Counted from the first letter of the stretch, positions 8,076 to 17,604 are shown. The stretch: DNA of 64,000 nt from Magnetospirillum aberrantis SpK (GCF_011022235.1 NZ_JAAIYP010000037.1:1-64000), one strand, 5' to 3'. The notes: generated by a model not told the origin, from the letters alone. Numbers and translations: made by a program.

Positions 8076-9595
8076 ACTGGTGGACGGACCTCAGGGCGCG
8101 AACGCGCGTTCTTCTCGCCGGTTCGATCCGGCGCCGGCTGGTGGTCAGCATCGCCGTGGTGCACGCGGTGCTGATGACGTTGTTCGTGGTCGATCTGGTG
8201 CATCGCCAACTGGTGTTCCTCAAGGGGCAAAGCCATACCCGTGCCGAGGGGCTGGCGCATGTGATCGCGGTCAACAGCGTGTCGTGGGTGCTGGCCGACG
8301 ACGTGCGCGGGTTGTCCGAGGTGGTGCGGTCGCTGCGCAGCCACCCGCACCTGATGTACGCCATGGTGGTCGACCCGCGCGGTCAGGTGTTGGCCCACAC
8401 GGACCGTGACCGTATCGGCTATTACGTGTCCGATCCCCTCAGCATGGACATCCTGTCGGGCGAACCGACCTTGCGGACGGTGATCGAGAGCACGCGCATG
8501 GTCGAGGTGGCGACGCCGGTGCTGTCGCAGAACCGGGTGATCGGCTGGGCCCGCGTGGCGCTGGACCAGCAAGAGGAAATCGCGAACATCCATTCCACCA
8601 CGGTCGAAGGCGTGTTCTACATCCTGTCGGCCATCGTGGTCGGCACGGTGTGCGCGCTGTGGATTTCGCGGCGGCTGACCTCGGACTTCCTGCAATTGGG
8701 CGAGGCGGTGGACCAATTGCGCAAGGGCAAGCGCGAGATCCGTTCGCTGGATCAGCCGGCTCACGAGATCGCCCGCGTCGAACAGGCCTTCGTCGCCATG
8801 GCCGACACCATCTGGCGTCGCGAGGACGAACTGCGCCACACCATCAACCAGTTGGCGGCGTCCAACACCGACCTTGAGCGCTTCGCCTATATCGCCTCGC
8901 ACGATCTGCAAGAGCCGTTGCGAACCGTGGTCGGCTTCGCCCAATTGCTGGAAAAGCGTTACAAGGGCAAGCTGGATGCCGACGCCGACCAGTTCATCGA
9001 GTTCATCGTCGAGGGCGGCAAGCGCATGTCGATGCAAATCCAGGGTTTGTTGGATTTCTCGCGCATCGACGCCAAAGGGCAGGCGTTCAAGAACGTCGAT
9101 ATGGAGCAGGTGGTCCACTCCGCCCTGGACAATCTGGCCGATTCCATCCGTCAGGCCGGTGCCGAGATCGAGGTGGAGAAGTTGTTGCCGGTGCATGGCG
9201 ACGACATCCAATTGATGCTTTTGTTCCAGAACATCCTGAGCAACGCCATCAAGTTCCGCCGGGCCGACGAGGTGCCGCGCATCCACATTTCCTGCACGCA
9301 ATTCGACGGCATGACGGAATTCCGCATCAGCGACAACGGCATCGGCATCGATCCCGACCGTGCCGACGAAATTTTCATGATCTTCCGCCGTCTGCACAAT
9401 TCGCCGCAATATTCCGGCCGGGGCATCGGCTTGGCCATTTGTCGCCGCATCGTCGAACGTCATGGCGGCCGCATTTCCGCTGAGCCCTGTCCCGAGGGAG
9501 GCACCTGCTTCGTCTGTACCTTGCCTTCGGCCATGGCGGCCGAGGCGAAGGGAAAGGACAAGGACACTCAGGGCGGGCACAGCCAGGTGGCGTGA
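8072..9595 (+). CDS. Membrane sensor histidine kinase coupled to a PhnD-like protein
   Basis: A 507-residue kinase with TM1 near residues 23-45, a periplasmic region of about 130 residues, TM2 near 175-195, and a HAMP-like linker. The HisKA box is IASHDLQEPLRTVVGF with phospho-acceptor H277. The ATPase domain shows N box NILSNAIKF and G1 box DNGIGIDPDRADEIF, then GRGIGLAICRRIVERHGG. The 'HDLQEPLR' form is typical of the phytochrome-like HK group that pairs with Rcp-type response regulators. It overlaps the PhnD-like gene by 4 nt, so the two are co-expressed. The cognate regulator is not next to it. Confidence 0.9.
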   Translation: MNWWTDLRARTRVLLAGSIRRRLVVSIAVVHAVLMTLFVVDLVHRQLVFLKGQSHTRAEGLAHVIAVNSVSWVLADDVRGLSEVVRSLRSHPHLMYAMVVDPRGQVLAHTDRDRIGYYVSDPLSMDILSGEPTLRTVIESTRMVEVATPVLSQNRVIGWARVALDQQEEIANIHSTTVEGVFYILSAIVVGTVCALWISRRLTSDFLQLGEAVDQLRKGKREIRSLDQPAHEIARVEQAFVAMADTIWRREDELRHTINQLAASNTDLERFAYIASHDLQEPLRTVVGFAQLLEKRYKGKLDADADQFIEFIVEGGKRMSMQIQGLLDFSRIDAKGQAFKNVDMEQVVHSALDNLADSIRQAGAEIEVEKLLPVHGDDIQLMLLFQNILSNAIKFRRADEVPRIHISCTQFDGMTEFRISDNGIGIDPDRADEIFMIFRRLHNSPQYSGRGIGLAICRRIVERHGGRISAEPCPEGGTCFVCTLPSAMAAEAKGKDKDTQGGHSQVA

Positions 9596-9660
9596 TTTTT
9601 CGTGGCCGGTCCCCAAATGGGGGTCTGGACACAAGGAATAGGCGGATAGGATGTGTCTCA

Positions 9661-9695
9661 TCGGCATCCGCCCTGCCCCATATATCGGATGCCGA
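9661..9695. repeat. Perfect 10-bp inverted repeat after the kinase gene
   Basis: TCGGCATCCG at 9661-9670 is the exact reverse complement of CGGATGCCGA at 9686-9695, with a 15-nt loop. It sits between the kinase stop and the stronger hairpin at 9700-9732. It may be an RNA hairpin or a protein site; the sequence does not decide. Confidence 0.6.
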
Positions 9696-9699
9696 CGCG

Positions 9700-9732
9700 A
9701 AGCCCCGCCACCCCCCCTGCTGGCGGGGCTTC
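9700..9732 (+). terminator. Intrinsic terminator hairpin
   Basis: AAGCCCCGCCA at 9700-9710 pairs fully with TGGCGGGGCTT at 9721-9731 around a C-rich loop, followed by TCTTATTG. It lies 105 nt after the kinase stop and before the sfp-like gene, so it probably ends the PhnD/kinase transcript. The U-tract is weak. Confidence 0.65.
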
Positions 9733-9799
9733 TTATTGCCCGCTGGTCTTGTGCGCCCTGCTTCGTCACACTGTCGGGCCGAAACGGGCGGAGGTGAGT

Positions 9800-10558
9800 G
9801 TGAAGCCAGGGCAGGCGGAAGTATGGTGGATGGCGGTCGAGGCGGTGGAAGACAGCCGTTGGCCGCGTCTGTTCGCGCTGTTGGACGATTCCGAGCGGCA
9901 CCGTGCCGGCCGTATGGGGGACGAGGGACAGCGGCGAACCTATGTCGCCGCCCATGCCCTGGGGCGCGGCCTGTTGTCCCATTGGGCCGGCCAGGCGCCG
10001 CAACATTGGCGTTTCGTGGCGGGGGAACACGGCAAGCCCGAGGTGGTGACCACCGTCGGCCAGCCGCGTCTGCGCCTCAACCTGTCCCATACCCGGGGAT
10101 TGGTAGCCGCGGCGCTGACCCTTGACCACGACATCGGCATCGATGTGGAATGGCTGGACCGAAAGGCCGCCGGCATGGCGGTGGCACGGCGGTTCTTCGC
10201 CGCCGACGAATGTCGCCAACTTGAACAACTGGAGCCAGAGCGCCAGGACGAGGCGTTCTTGTGGTTCTGGACCCTGAAAGAGGCTTATGTGAAAGCCATC
10301 GGCAAGGGGTTGGCGCAGCCTTTGGCCAGTTTCGCCTTTACCTTGGAGCCGCTTTCGATCCGGTTCGACCATGTTCCTGCCGTCGAGGCGGGACGTTGGC
10401 ATTTCTACCGGTTCCGCCCGGCTGCGCGCCACGTCATGGCGCTGGCGGTGGCTGGCGATGTGGCGGTGAAGATTGTCGGGCAAGATGCCGACGGTCTGGC
10501 CCGTGTCGGCGGCGGCCCGGATTATTTTCCGATGGGGGCGCCGGCGGTCCGGCCGTAG
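9800..10558 (+). CDS. Sfp-type 4'-phosphopantetheinyl transferase
   Basis: It attaches the phosphopantetheine arm of CoA to carrier proteins. The 252-residue protein has the two Sfp motifs: GIDVE (magnesium-binding D115 and E117) and WTLKEAYVKAIGKGL (K160, E161). The GTG at 9800 is chosen because GGAGG at 9790-9794 lies 5 nt upstream; the frame stays open further upstream but runs through the terminator hairpin. The last 37 nt overlap tail-to-tail with the next gene on the other strand. No polyketide or peptide synthetase is nearby, so its carrier protein is unknown; fatty acid synthase ACP is possible. Confidence 0.9.
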   Translation: MKPGQAEVWWMAVEAVEDSRWPRLFALLDDSERHRAGRMGDEGQRRTYVAAHALGRGLLSHWAGQAPQHWRFVAGEHGKPEVVTTVGQPRLRLNLSHTRGLVAAALTLDHDIGIDVEWLDRKAAGMAVARRFFAADECRQLEQLEPERQDEAFLWFWTLKEAYVKAIGKGLAQPLASFAFTLEPLSIRFDHVPAVEAGRWHFYRFRPAARHVMALAVAGDVAVKIVGQDADGLARVGGGPDYFPMGAPAVRP

Positions 10559-10758
10559 GCCGCGTCCAAAAGGCGCGTACACTTTTCCTGGGCGTCGCCG
10601 TCCAGCGCGCCGCATCGCGCCATCCAGTCGTCGGCGTAGACGCCTGAAATCTCAGGCGCCTTTTCCGGTGTTTCCGAAGACGGCACCGGGCGGGTCAGCC
10701 AATAGGCGCCCGCCACCGTGGCGACGATCAGAACAATCAGCAACAGCCGCTTGTGCAT
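10522..10758 (-). CDS. Small single-span membrane protein
   Basis: A 78-residue protein with one hydrophobic segment (LLLIVLIVATVAGAYWL, residues about 5-21) and a short periplasmic tail with two cysteines (CGALDGDAQEKC), which could form a disulfide. It starts 16 nt after the irr stop on the same strand, so it is probably cotranscribed with irr. It overlaps the 3' end of the sfp-like gene by 37 nt in the opposite direction. No known family is recognised. Confidence 0.7.
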   Translation of the reverse strand: MHKRLLLIVLIVATVAGAYWLTRPVPSSETPEKAPEISGVYADDWMARCGALDGDAQEKCTRLLDAAYGRTAGAPIGK

Positions 10759-10774
10759 GGCGTGGGTCCGAAGT

Positions 10775-11176
10775 TCAGGACGCCTTGCGCAACCGCACGA
10801 TGACGTCGACGCCCTCGACCTCCATTCCGACCGGCGGCGGCGGCAGGTCGAGAACGCGCGGCTGCGGGCCGGGGATGTCCTGAACCCGGCCGGTCTGAAC
10901 GTCGTAGAAATGGTGGTGGTCGGCGGTGTTGGTGCAGAACCAGCTGCGGTCGCCCACGGCCACGTGCTTGACCAACCCGCCTTGGGCGAATTCGTGCAGC
11001 GTGTTGTAGACAGTCGCCAACGACAGGCGGACGCCGGACGACAACGCTTCCTGATACAGGCTGTCAGGGGTGAGGTGTCGGTGCCCTCCCTCGCGGATCA
11101 GCCGCAGGATGGTCAGGCGTTGGCGGGTGGGGCGAATTTGGGCGGTACGTAGAACCGCCTCGTCATTGCAATGCAC
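10775..11176 (-). CDS. irr: Fur-family regulator, Irr type
   Basis: A 133-residue Fur-family DNA-binding protein. The winged helix is clear (PTRQRLTILRLIREGGHRHLTPDSLYQEA...SLATVYNTLHEF). The dimerisation part has DHHHFY (H87-H89), the histidine-rich haem/metal motif of Irr, and it lacks the C-terminal CxxC zinc pairs of ordinary Fur. Irr in alphaproteobacteria senses haem and represses or activates iron genes. The DNA just upstream contains the palindrome AGTTTAAACT. Its position next to nor and near Fur-boxed genes fits an iron-response role. Confidence 0.85.
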   Translation of the reverse strand: MHCNDEAVLRTAQIRPTRQRLTILRLIREGGHRHLTPDSLYQEALSSGVRLSLATVYNTLHEFAQGGLVKHVAVGDRSWFCTNTADHHHFYDVQTGRVQDIPGPQPRVLDLPPPPVGMEVEGVDVIVRLRKAS

Positions 11177-11215
11177 GGACGACCTCTCTCTCTCACACCG
11201 GTAATGACCCTACGC

Positions 11216-11225
11216 AGTTTAAACT
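11216..11225. promoter_or_regulatory. Palindrome in the irr / small-cysteine-gene divergent region
   Basis: AGTTTAAACT is a perfect 10-bp palindrome, 40 nt upstream of the irr start and 131 nt upstream of the divergent four-cysteine gene. It could be an operator for either gene. It does not match a consensus I can name with confidence. Confidence 0.35.
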
Positions 11226-11356
11226 TAGTCCAGAAGGCTGCGCAACGAATTGCACGCAGGTTTCCCGGTAAATTGCAAACAAACCGTCACTGGTCTGCCT
11301 GGGGGCGGGCCGCATAGAGTCCGCTCGCCACAGGGGGGCGAGGCGAGGAGGATCGA

Positions 11357-11530
11357 ATGACCGAACAGGGAAAGTCCGCCAAGCGATGCGCCCAATGCGC
11401 CTATTGGGATCGCGGAACGTGCCGTCACGGCATGGTTGCCGAGAACGAACGCGGGCGGGGCAGCGGCTGTGCGTTTTTCACCCGCGACGCCAGCGCCTTC
11501 GCTTTTTTCGTCAAGGAATGGCGCTGGTAG
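11357..11530 (+). CDS. Tiny four-cysteine protein
   Basis: A 57-residue ORF beginning MTEQGKSAKRCAQCAYWDRG, with GAGGAGGATCG just before its ATG. Cysteines at 11, 14, 22 and 38 (CxxC-x7-C-x15-C) could bind zinc or an Fe-S cluster. An aromatic cluster follows (FF, FAFFV, WRW). The clean ribosome site and lack of an overlapping gene support it. It ends 8 nt before the convergent norD stop and is divergent from irr. No family is recognised; a small metal-binding or regulatory role is only an inference. Confidence 0.7.
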   Translation: MTEQGKSAKRCAQCAYWDRGTCRHGMVAENERGRGSGCAFFTRDASAFAFFVKEWRW

Positions 11531-11538
11531 GATGAAAA

Positions 11539-13434
11539 TCAGCCCGTCAGGTGACGGTAGACGCGCGGCAAGGCGGCGGACAATTGCGCCAGATGGTGGA
11601 CGATGGCGAAGCCGCCGCGCCCGAAAAGATGCGGGAAATAGGTCTGGGCCTTGCGGTCGATGGTGACGCCGAACACCGCCAGCCCCTTGGCTCGGGCTTC
11701 CTGGATGGCCTTGCGGGTGTCCTCGATGCCGTAGCGTCCTTCATAATGGTCGATGTCGTTGGGTTTGCCGTCGGTGATGACCAGAAGCAGCCGATGGCGG
11801 TTGGGGCGTGCCTCCAACTCGGCGGTGGCATGGCGCAACGCGGCGCCGATCCGGGTGTAATAGCCGGGTTTCATGGCGCCGATCCGGCGCATGACGGTTT
11901 CGCCCATGGTCTCGTCGAAATCCTTTAGGGTGTCGACCCGCACCCATGCCCGCTTGCGCGAGGTGAAGCCGTAGATGGCGAAAGGGTCGCCGCACGCCGC
12001 CAGACCGTGGGCGAACACCGCCAGCGCTTCCTTGGCCACGTCCAGCACCCGGCGGTTCTCGACCCAGGAATCGGTGGACAGGGACGAATCCACCAGAACC
12101 GCCACCGCCAGGTCGCGTTCCATGGGCCGGCGTTGCATCCACACCCGGTCCGAACACTGACCGGACGCGGCCAGATCGGTGCGGGCGCGGACCACCGCCT
12201 CGGTATCCAGTTCGCTGCCGTCCATCTGGGCGCGCAGGATCAGCGCCTTGGTGCGCAGCGCCTCGAATTGACGTTTGACCTGACGGATGCGGCGCTTGGC
12301 CTGTTCGTCGGGCACCCAGGTCTCGCCGTCCTCGGGGGCGGTGCGGGTCACGACCTGGCAATGGTCGCGATGATAGCTGGCGGCGCGATGGTCCCATTCG
12401 GGATAAAGCCGGCCGCCGGTCAGCCGGGTGGGGTCGGTGGCCTCGGGTGGCAGGTCCAGGTCGAACTTCAACTTGGTTGCCGCTTTCTTGCCGTGGCTGG
12501 AGATGACGATCTTGTCCATCTCCTCGGCGGCGCGCTTGGCTTCTTCCTCGTCGGGGTCGTCGGCGCCACGGTTGACGTTGACCATGTCGGCGAAGGCCAG
12601 CACCTTCTCGAAACGGTTCAGGATCAACGGGTCCTTGCGGTCGGCGTTGTCCTGGCGCTTGCGCTCGGCGCGTCGGCGTTTGTCCTCGCTGTCCTGTTCC
12701 TCTTTCTTGGCGCCGGGTTCGGCGGTTTCCTCTTCGGCGGTACGATGTTCGGGCGGGCGGTGTAAGGCCTCGCCCCACAGCGGCACCGGCAGGAACGGCT
12801 TGTACCCGGCCGGTGCGACCGCGTCGGCCGGAAGGTCGGGTACAGCCTCGCCGCCCAGCATGGACATCACCATTGCCTCGACCTGGGCTTCGACGCCGGC
12901 CAACGGGCGTTGAGGGCGCAAGGCGCGCAGATGTTCGCACAACAGGCGATGACGCGCGGCCATGCCGGGGAATTGCGCCAGGACAGCATCGGAAGCACGC
13001 CGCGCGCGGATCAGAAAGGCGATGTCGGCACGCAACGGATCGGCGGGCGCCGTCTCGGCCGGTTCCAGCGCGGCGAAGAACGCCGCCAGCCAGAAATAAA
13101 GGTCGCGGTTGTGACGGGGATCGGCGAAGACGTCCAAACTGTCGGGCAGCGACAGCGACACCTCGTCGCGCGACGCGACGACCAAGCGTTCGTCCTCCAT
13201 GCCGACGCGCTGTTTCCAGGTCAGGCGGTGGACCGAGGTGCGGGCGCTTTGCGCGGTGACGGCCACCCCCTTGTCGCCGCCCAGGCCGCGAAAGAACACC
13301 GCCAACTGGCCCCGCACGCTGTCCAGGCTGACCGCCGCCTCGGGGTGGCGGGGCCAGGACGGGCGCTCGCCCACCAGTCGGTGCCAGAAACGGCCGACCC
13401 GTTCCTCGAGTTCGAAGATTTCGGTCCAGGACAA
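11539..13434 (-). CDS. norD: Nitric oxide reductase activation protein NorD
   Basis: A 631-residue VWA protein needed for activation of nitric oxide reductase. It has an N-terminal helical domain, an acidic-basic linker (about 230-300: EEETAEPGAKKEEQDSEDKRRRAER), and a C-terminal von Willebrand A domain with MIDAS motif DSSLS (near residue 450) and later ITDGKPND. NorD works with the NorQ AAA+ ATPase. The start is a TTG at 13434, 7 nt after the norQ stop; no in-frame ATG lies close, and the N-terminus from TTG fits the family. It is the last gene of the norCBQD cluster. Confidence 0.9.
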   Translation of the reverse strand: MSWTEIFELEERVGRFWHRLVGERPSWPRHPEAAVSLDSVRGQLAVFFRGLGGDKGVAVTAQSARTSVHRLTWKQRVGMEDERLVVASRDEVSLSLPDSLDVFADPRHNRDLYFWLAAFFAALEPAETAPADPLRADIAFLIRARRASDAVLAQFPGMAARHRLLCEHLRALRPQRPLAGVEAQVEAMVMSMLGGEAVPDLPADAVAPAGYKPFLPVPLWGEALHRPPEHRTAEEETAEPGAKKEEQDSEDKRRRAERKRQDNADRKDPLILNRFEKVLAFADMVNVNRGADDPDEEEAKRAAEEMDKIVISSHGKKAATKLKFDLDLPPEATDPTRLTGGRLYPEWDHRAASYHRDHCQVVTRTAPEDGETWVPDEQAKRRIRQVKRQFEALRTKALILRAQMDGSELDTEAVVRARTDLAASGQCSDRVWMQRRPMERDLAVAVLVDSSLSTDSWVENRRVLDVAKEALAVFAHGLAACGDPFAIYGFTSRKRAWVRVDTLKDFDETMGETVMRRIGAMKPGYYTRIGAALRHATAELEARPNRHRLLLVITDGKPNDIDHYEGRYGIEDTRKAIQEARAKGLAVFGVTIDRKAQTYFPHLFGRGGFAIVHHLAQLSAALPRVYRHLTG

Positions 13435-13441
13435 GGCCGGC

Positions 13442-14239
13442 CTACCCGAAGACCGCCAGGACCACTTCGTCCAGGCCTTTCTTCACGTCGGCATCGTCGG
13501 TCAGGGGTTCGATCATCGCCGCCTGCACCGCCTCGCGCAGGTTCATGCCGGCCTGGACCAGGGTGGCGCAATAGACCAGCAGACGGGTGGAGACGCCTTC
13601 CTCGAGGTCATGCCCCTTGAGCGAACGCAGCCGCCCGGCCAGCATCACCAGGGAATGGGCGCGTCCTTCGTCCAGGCCGGTTTCGGCCACCACCACCTTC
13701 CGCTCGACCTCGGCCGGCGGGAAGTCGAACTCGATGGCGACGAAGCGTTGGCGGGTGGACGGCTTCAATTGTTTGAGAACGTTCTGGTAGCCGGGGTTGT
13801 AGGACACCACCAGCATGAAGTCGTCGGGCGCCTGTAACAGCTCGCCGGTGCGGTCCAGCGGCAACAGGCGGCGGTCGTCGGTGAGGGGGTGCAACACCAC
13901 GGTGACGTCCTTCCTGGCCTCGACCACCTCGTCCAGATAGGCGATGCCGCCCTGGCGGACGGCGGCGGTCAACGGCCCGTCGGTCCACACCGTGTCGCCG
14001 CCCTTGAGCAGGTAACGGCCGGTCAGGTCGGCCGCCGTCAGGTCGTCATGGCAGGAAACGGTGTAAAGCGGGCGCCCGACGCGGGCCGCCATGTGGGCGA
14101 CGAAGCGGGTCTTTCCGCAGCCGGTGGGACCTTTCAGCAACAGCGGCAGCCGATGGGCGAAGGCCAGTTCGAACAGCCGGCATTCGTTGCCGACCGGCAG
14201 ATAGAAGGGAATCTCGGGGATTGGGGCGGGAGGAGACAT
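13442..14239 (-). CDS. norQ: AAA+ ATPase NorQ
   Basis: A MoxR-type AAA+ ATPase of 265 residues. The Walker A is GPTGCGKT (about 37-44), Walker B is IAYLDEV, and the sensor region VVSYNPGYQNVLKQLKPSTRQRFVAIEF is typical of NorQ/CbbQ proteins. It acts with NorD to insert or activate the catalytic iron of cNOR. ATG 14239 is preceded by TCTCC-complement spacing (GGAGGAGAC on the plus strand reading gives a poor site on the coding strand); the choice rests on family alignment of MSPPAPIPEIPFYLPVGNE. It is separated from norB by a hairpin terminator. Confidence 0.9.
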   Translation of the reverse strand: MSPPAPIPEIPFYLPVGNECRLFELAFAHRLPLLLKGPTGCGKTRFVAHMAARVGRPLYTVSCHDDLTAADLTGRYLLKGGDTVWTDGPLTAAVRQGGIAYLDEVVEARKDVTVVLHPLTDDRRLLPLDRTGELLQAPDDFMLVVSYNPGYQNVLKQLKPSTRQRFVAIEFDFPPAEVERKVVVAETGLDEGRAHSLVMLAGRLRSLKGHDLEEGVSTRLLVYCATLVQAGMNLREAVQAAMIEPLTDDADVKKGLDEVVLAVFG

Positions 14240-14258
14240 GAAAGGCGCGCTCCGAAGG

Positions 14259-14294
14259 AAAAAAGGGGCGGCCGCAGGGGAACGCGGCCGCCCC
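14259..14294 (-). terminator. Intrinsic terminator between norB and norQ
   Basis: On the minus strand an 11-bp GC-only stem (arms at 14284-14294 and 14265-14275) with an 8-nt loop is followed directly by six T residues. It lies 14 nt after the norB stop and 20 nt before the norQ start. It should reduce read-through from norCB into norQD. Confidence 0.85.
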
Positions 14295-14307
14295 GTCGGG
14301 ACAGCAA

Positions 14308-16117
<1,810 letters not shown>

Positions 16118-16220
16118 GGTCGCTCCTCGGATGAGGGATGAACTCCACCTGCCGCGGTTTTCCCCCCGCCGGCGGCTGAATTCCGTTGATTTCGTGGGGA
16201 TATTCCCCACCTCCGAGGTC

Positions 16221-16263
16221 AACTTAGGCGGCGGCGCCAGTAACCAGCTTTAACATTGGTCAA
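16221..16263 (-). promoter_or_regulatory. norCB promoter with FNR/NnrR-type box
   Basis: On the minus strand, TTGAC-CAAT-GTTAA occupies 16263-16250, a near-perfect CRP/FNR-superfamily dyad. A possible -10 element TAAGTT lies at 16226-16221, so the box centre would be about 41 bp upstream of the start site, the class II arrangement of FNR, Dnr and NnrR promoters. It would put norCB under oxygen or NO control. Which regulator binds is an inference. Confidence 0.7.
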
Positions 16264-16320
16264 GCCCCGACAAACCCAGGGGGCTTGCGGTCAGGCGCGC
16301 TTCGCGGACGGAAGGGAAGT

Positions 16321-16749
16321 TCAGGGGCCGGGGGACAGAACCCGGCGGGTGACCGTCCAATTGGCCAACAGGCGGTCGAAGCCGCGATGGTGGCGGGCCA
16401 GCCAGCGGTTGACCGCTTCCCGCACCACCTGACGGTCGCGGTCGGCGCACAATCCGGCCTCGGTCATGGCGGCCAGTTGGTTCAAGAGGGCTTGGTGCTC
16501 GGCCTGATGGTCGGCGTGCAAGGGATAGGCTGCGTCGGCCATCAAAGTGTCCTGGCGGATGAAGCCTCGCTGGACATAGGCGCGGATGGCGGCGATGCGG
16601 CTGCAATTGGAGTGGTCACAGACGCCGTTACACCGGCGGCATTCCACCAGGGGATCGAAGATTCGCGCCATCAGGAAGCACAAGCCCTCGATATCCGCGT
16701 CGATCTCTCGTACGCCGGTCGACATTTCTGTCGGTTCCAGCACGGCCAT
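16321..16749 (-). CDS. Hemerythrin-like protein with degenerate di-iron site and Cys cluster
   Basis: A 142-residue hemerythrin-fold protein. Family landmarks are the opening STGVREIDADIEGL, the YPLHADHQAEHQALL helix (H81, H85) and RWLARHHRGFDRLL (H120, D125). Three expected ligands are absent: the first helix has I20 where His is usual, and the second has G62 and Q66 where His and Glu are usual. Between helices 1 and 2 is an extra loop with C37, C40, C44, H46 and C49. A full oxygen- or NO-binding di-iron site is therefore unlikely. It lies directly downstream of nothing on its strand and just before the norC promoter. ATG 16749 is the likely start; the frame is open to 16872. Confidence 0.75.
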   Translation of the reverse strand: MAVLEPTEMSTGVREIDADIEGLCFLMARIFDPLVECRRCNGVCDHSNCSRIAAIRAYVQRGFIRQDTLMADAAYPLHADHQAEHQALLNQLAAMTEAGLCADRDRQVVREAVNRWLARHHRGFDRLLANWTVTRRVLSPGP

Positions 16750-16966
16750 TGGATGTCCCCAAAACACCAGATGAGCCGGTCCAGACGGAAGGTTGGACCT
16801 TTCGTTTCTGAGCCGGTCCGCAAAATCAATGAATCGTGGGCGCACTGTACGCTCGGTGACCGGGGGCGGCAACCTCGGAATGTGCGCAAAGTGTCATATT
16901 TCATTACGGTTGTGGCCGGGGGTGTCAAAGGGGTTGATTTCCCCGTCGGCTGTGGCATTCTCGTGG

Positions 16967-16985
16967 GCAAATGATAATCATTCGC
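16967..16985 (+). promoter_or_regulatory. Fur box upstream of the PadR-like gene
   Basis: GCAAATGATAATCATTCGC matches 15 of 19 positions of the classical Fur consensus by direct comparison, and lies 23 nt before the ATG at 17009. Its core ATGATAATCATTCGCA recurs upstream of bfd at 35755. Confidence 0.8.
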
Positions 16986-17008
16986 AATTAAGTTTGGCGG
17001 AGGCGGTC

Positions 17009-17590
17009 ATGGGGTTCATCGGAAATCTGTGGGGGACGTCCCTGTCCCAGCGCGAAATGGGAACCCGTGATTTCATCTGGCTGGCGGTCCTGGGGACGGC
17101 GGCACGGGGACCGGCCGGGATCGAGGATTTCTGCCACGCCATCGACGTCATCACCATCGGGCAATGGTTGCCGGTGGGCGAACTGGTCTGCGCCAGCGTG
17201 GACGAGATGTTGCGCGGCGGTCATCTCGAGCTGATGGGGGCGGGCGACAATCGTCTGGTGCCGACGGAACGGGGGCGCGAGACGCTGGCATTGCTGCTCG
17301 GCCAGCCCATCGCCCGGCCAACCTCCGTGCTTGGGCAGGTGGGGCTGCGCCTCAAGCTGGCGTTCCTGGATCTTCTTGAAGGGCTTGAGCGGCGTGCCGT
17401 CCTGGACGGGCTGATCGGCCAATACGACCAGGAACTGTCCCGCCGTCAGCAGGGCGAGGAATTCTGCCCCGTGCGTGGCAGCTTTGGCGAATTGTGGCGT
17501 GGCCACGATCTGGAGCGGGTTCGCCGTGACGTCGCCTTGCTGCGCAGCATGGCCGGGATGGCGGCGGAAAACCCGGCGTTCCGCCACTGA
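17009..17590 (+). CDS. PadR-like winged-helix regulator, Fur-boxed
   Basis: A 193-residue protein. The N-terminal half fits a PadR winged helix: TRDFIWLAVLGTAARGPAGIEDF, a recognition helix region VGELVCASVDEMLRGGHLELM, and a wing ending NRLVPTERGRETLALLL. The C-terminal half is helical (LGLRLKLAFLDLLEGLERRAVLDGLIGQYDQELSRR), like the PadR dimerisation domain. GGAGG at 16998-17002 is 6 nt before ATG 17009. The Fur box 23 nt upstream suggests repression by iron, similar in logic to Fur-controlled PadR proteins such as YqjI. The family call is moderate. Confidence 0.65.
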   Translation: MGFIGNLWGTSLSQREMGTRDFIWLAVLGTAARGPAGIEDFCHAIDVITIGQWLPVGELVCASVDEMLRGGHLELMGAGDNRLVPTERGRETLALLLGQPIARPTSVLGQVGLRLKLAFLDLLEGLERRAVLDGLIGQYDQELSRRQQGEEFCPVRGSFGELWRGHDLERVRRDVALLRSMAGMAAENPAFRH

Positions 17591-17604
17591 CCCTCACATC
17601 CCGT

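Noticed and set aside
7706-10615. 969-codon minus-strand frame opposite the PhnD/kinase/sfp genes
   Set aside because: It crosses three well-supported plus-strand genes and a terminator and has no recognisable domain.
10261-11152. Plus-strand frames across the sfp/irr boundary
   Set aside because: They lie opposite irr and the small membrane gene and lack domain or ribosome-site support.
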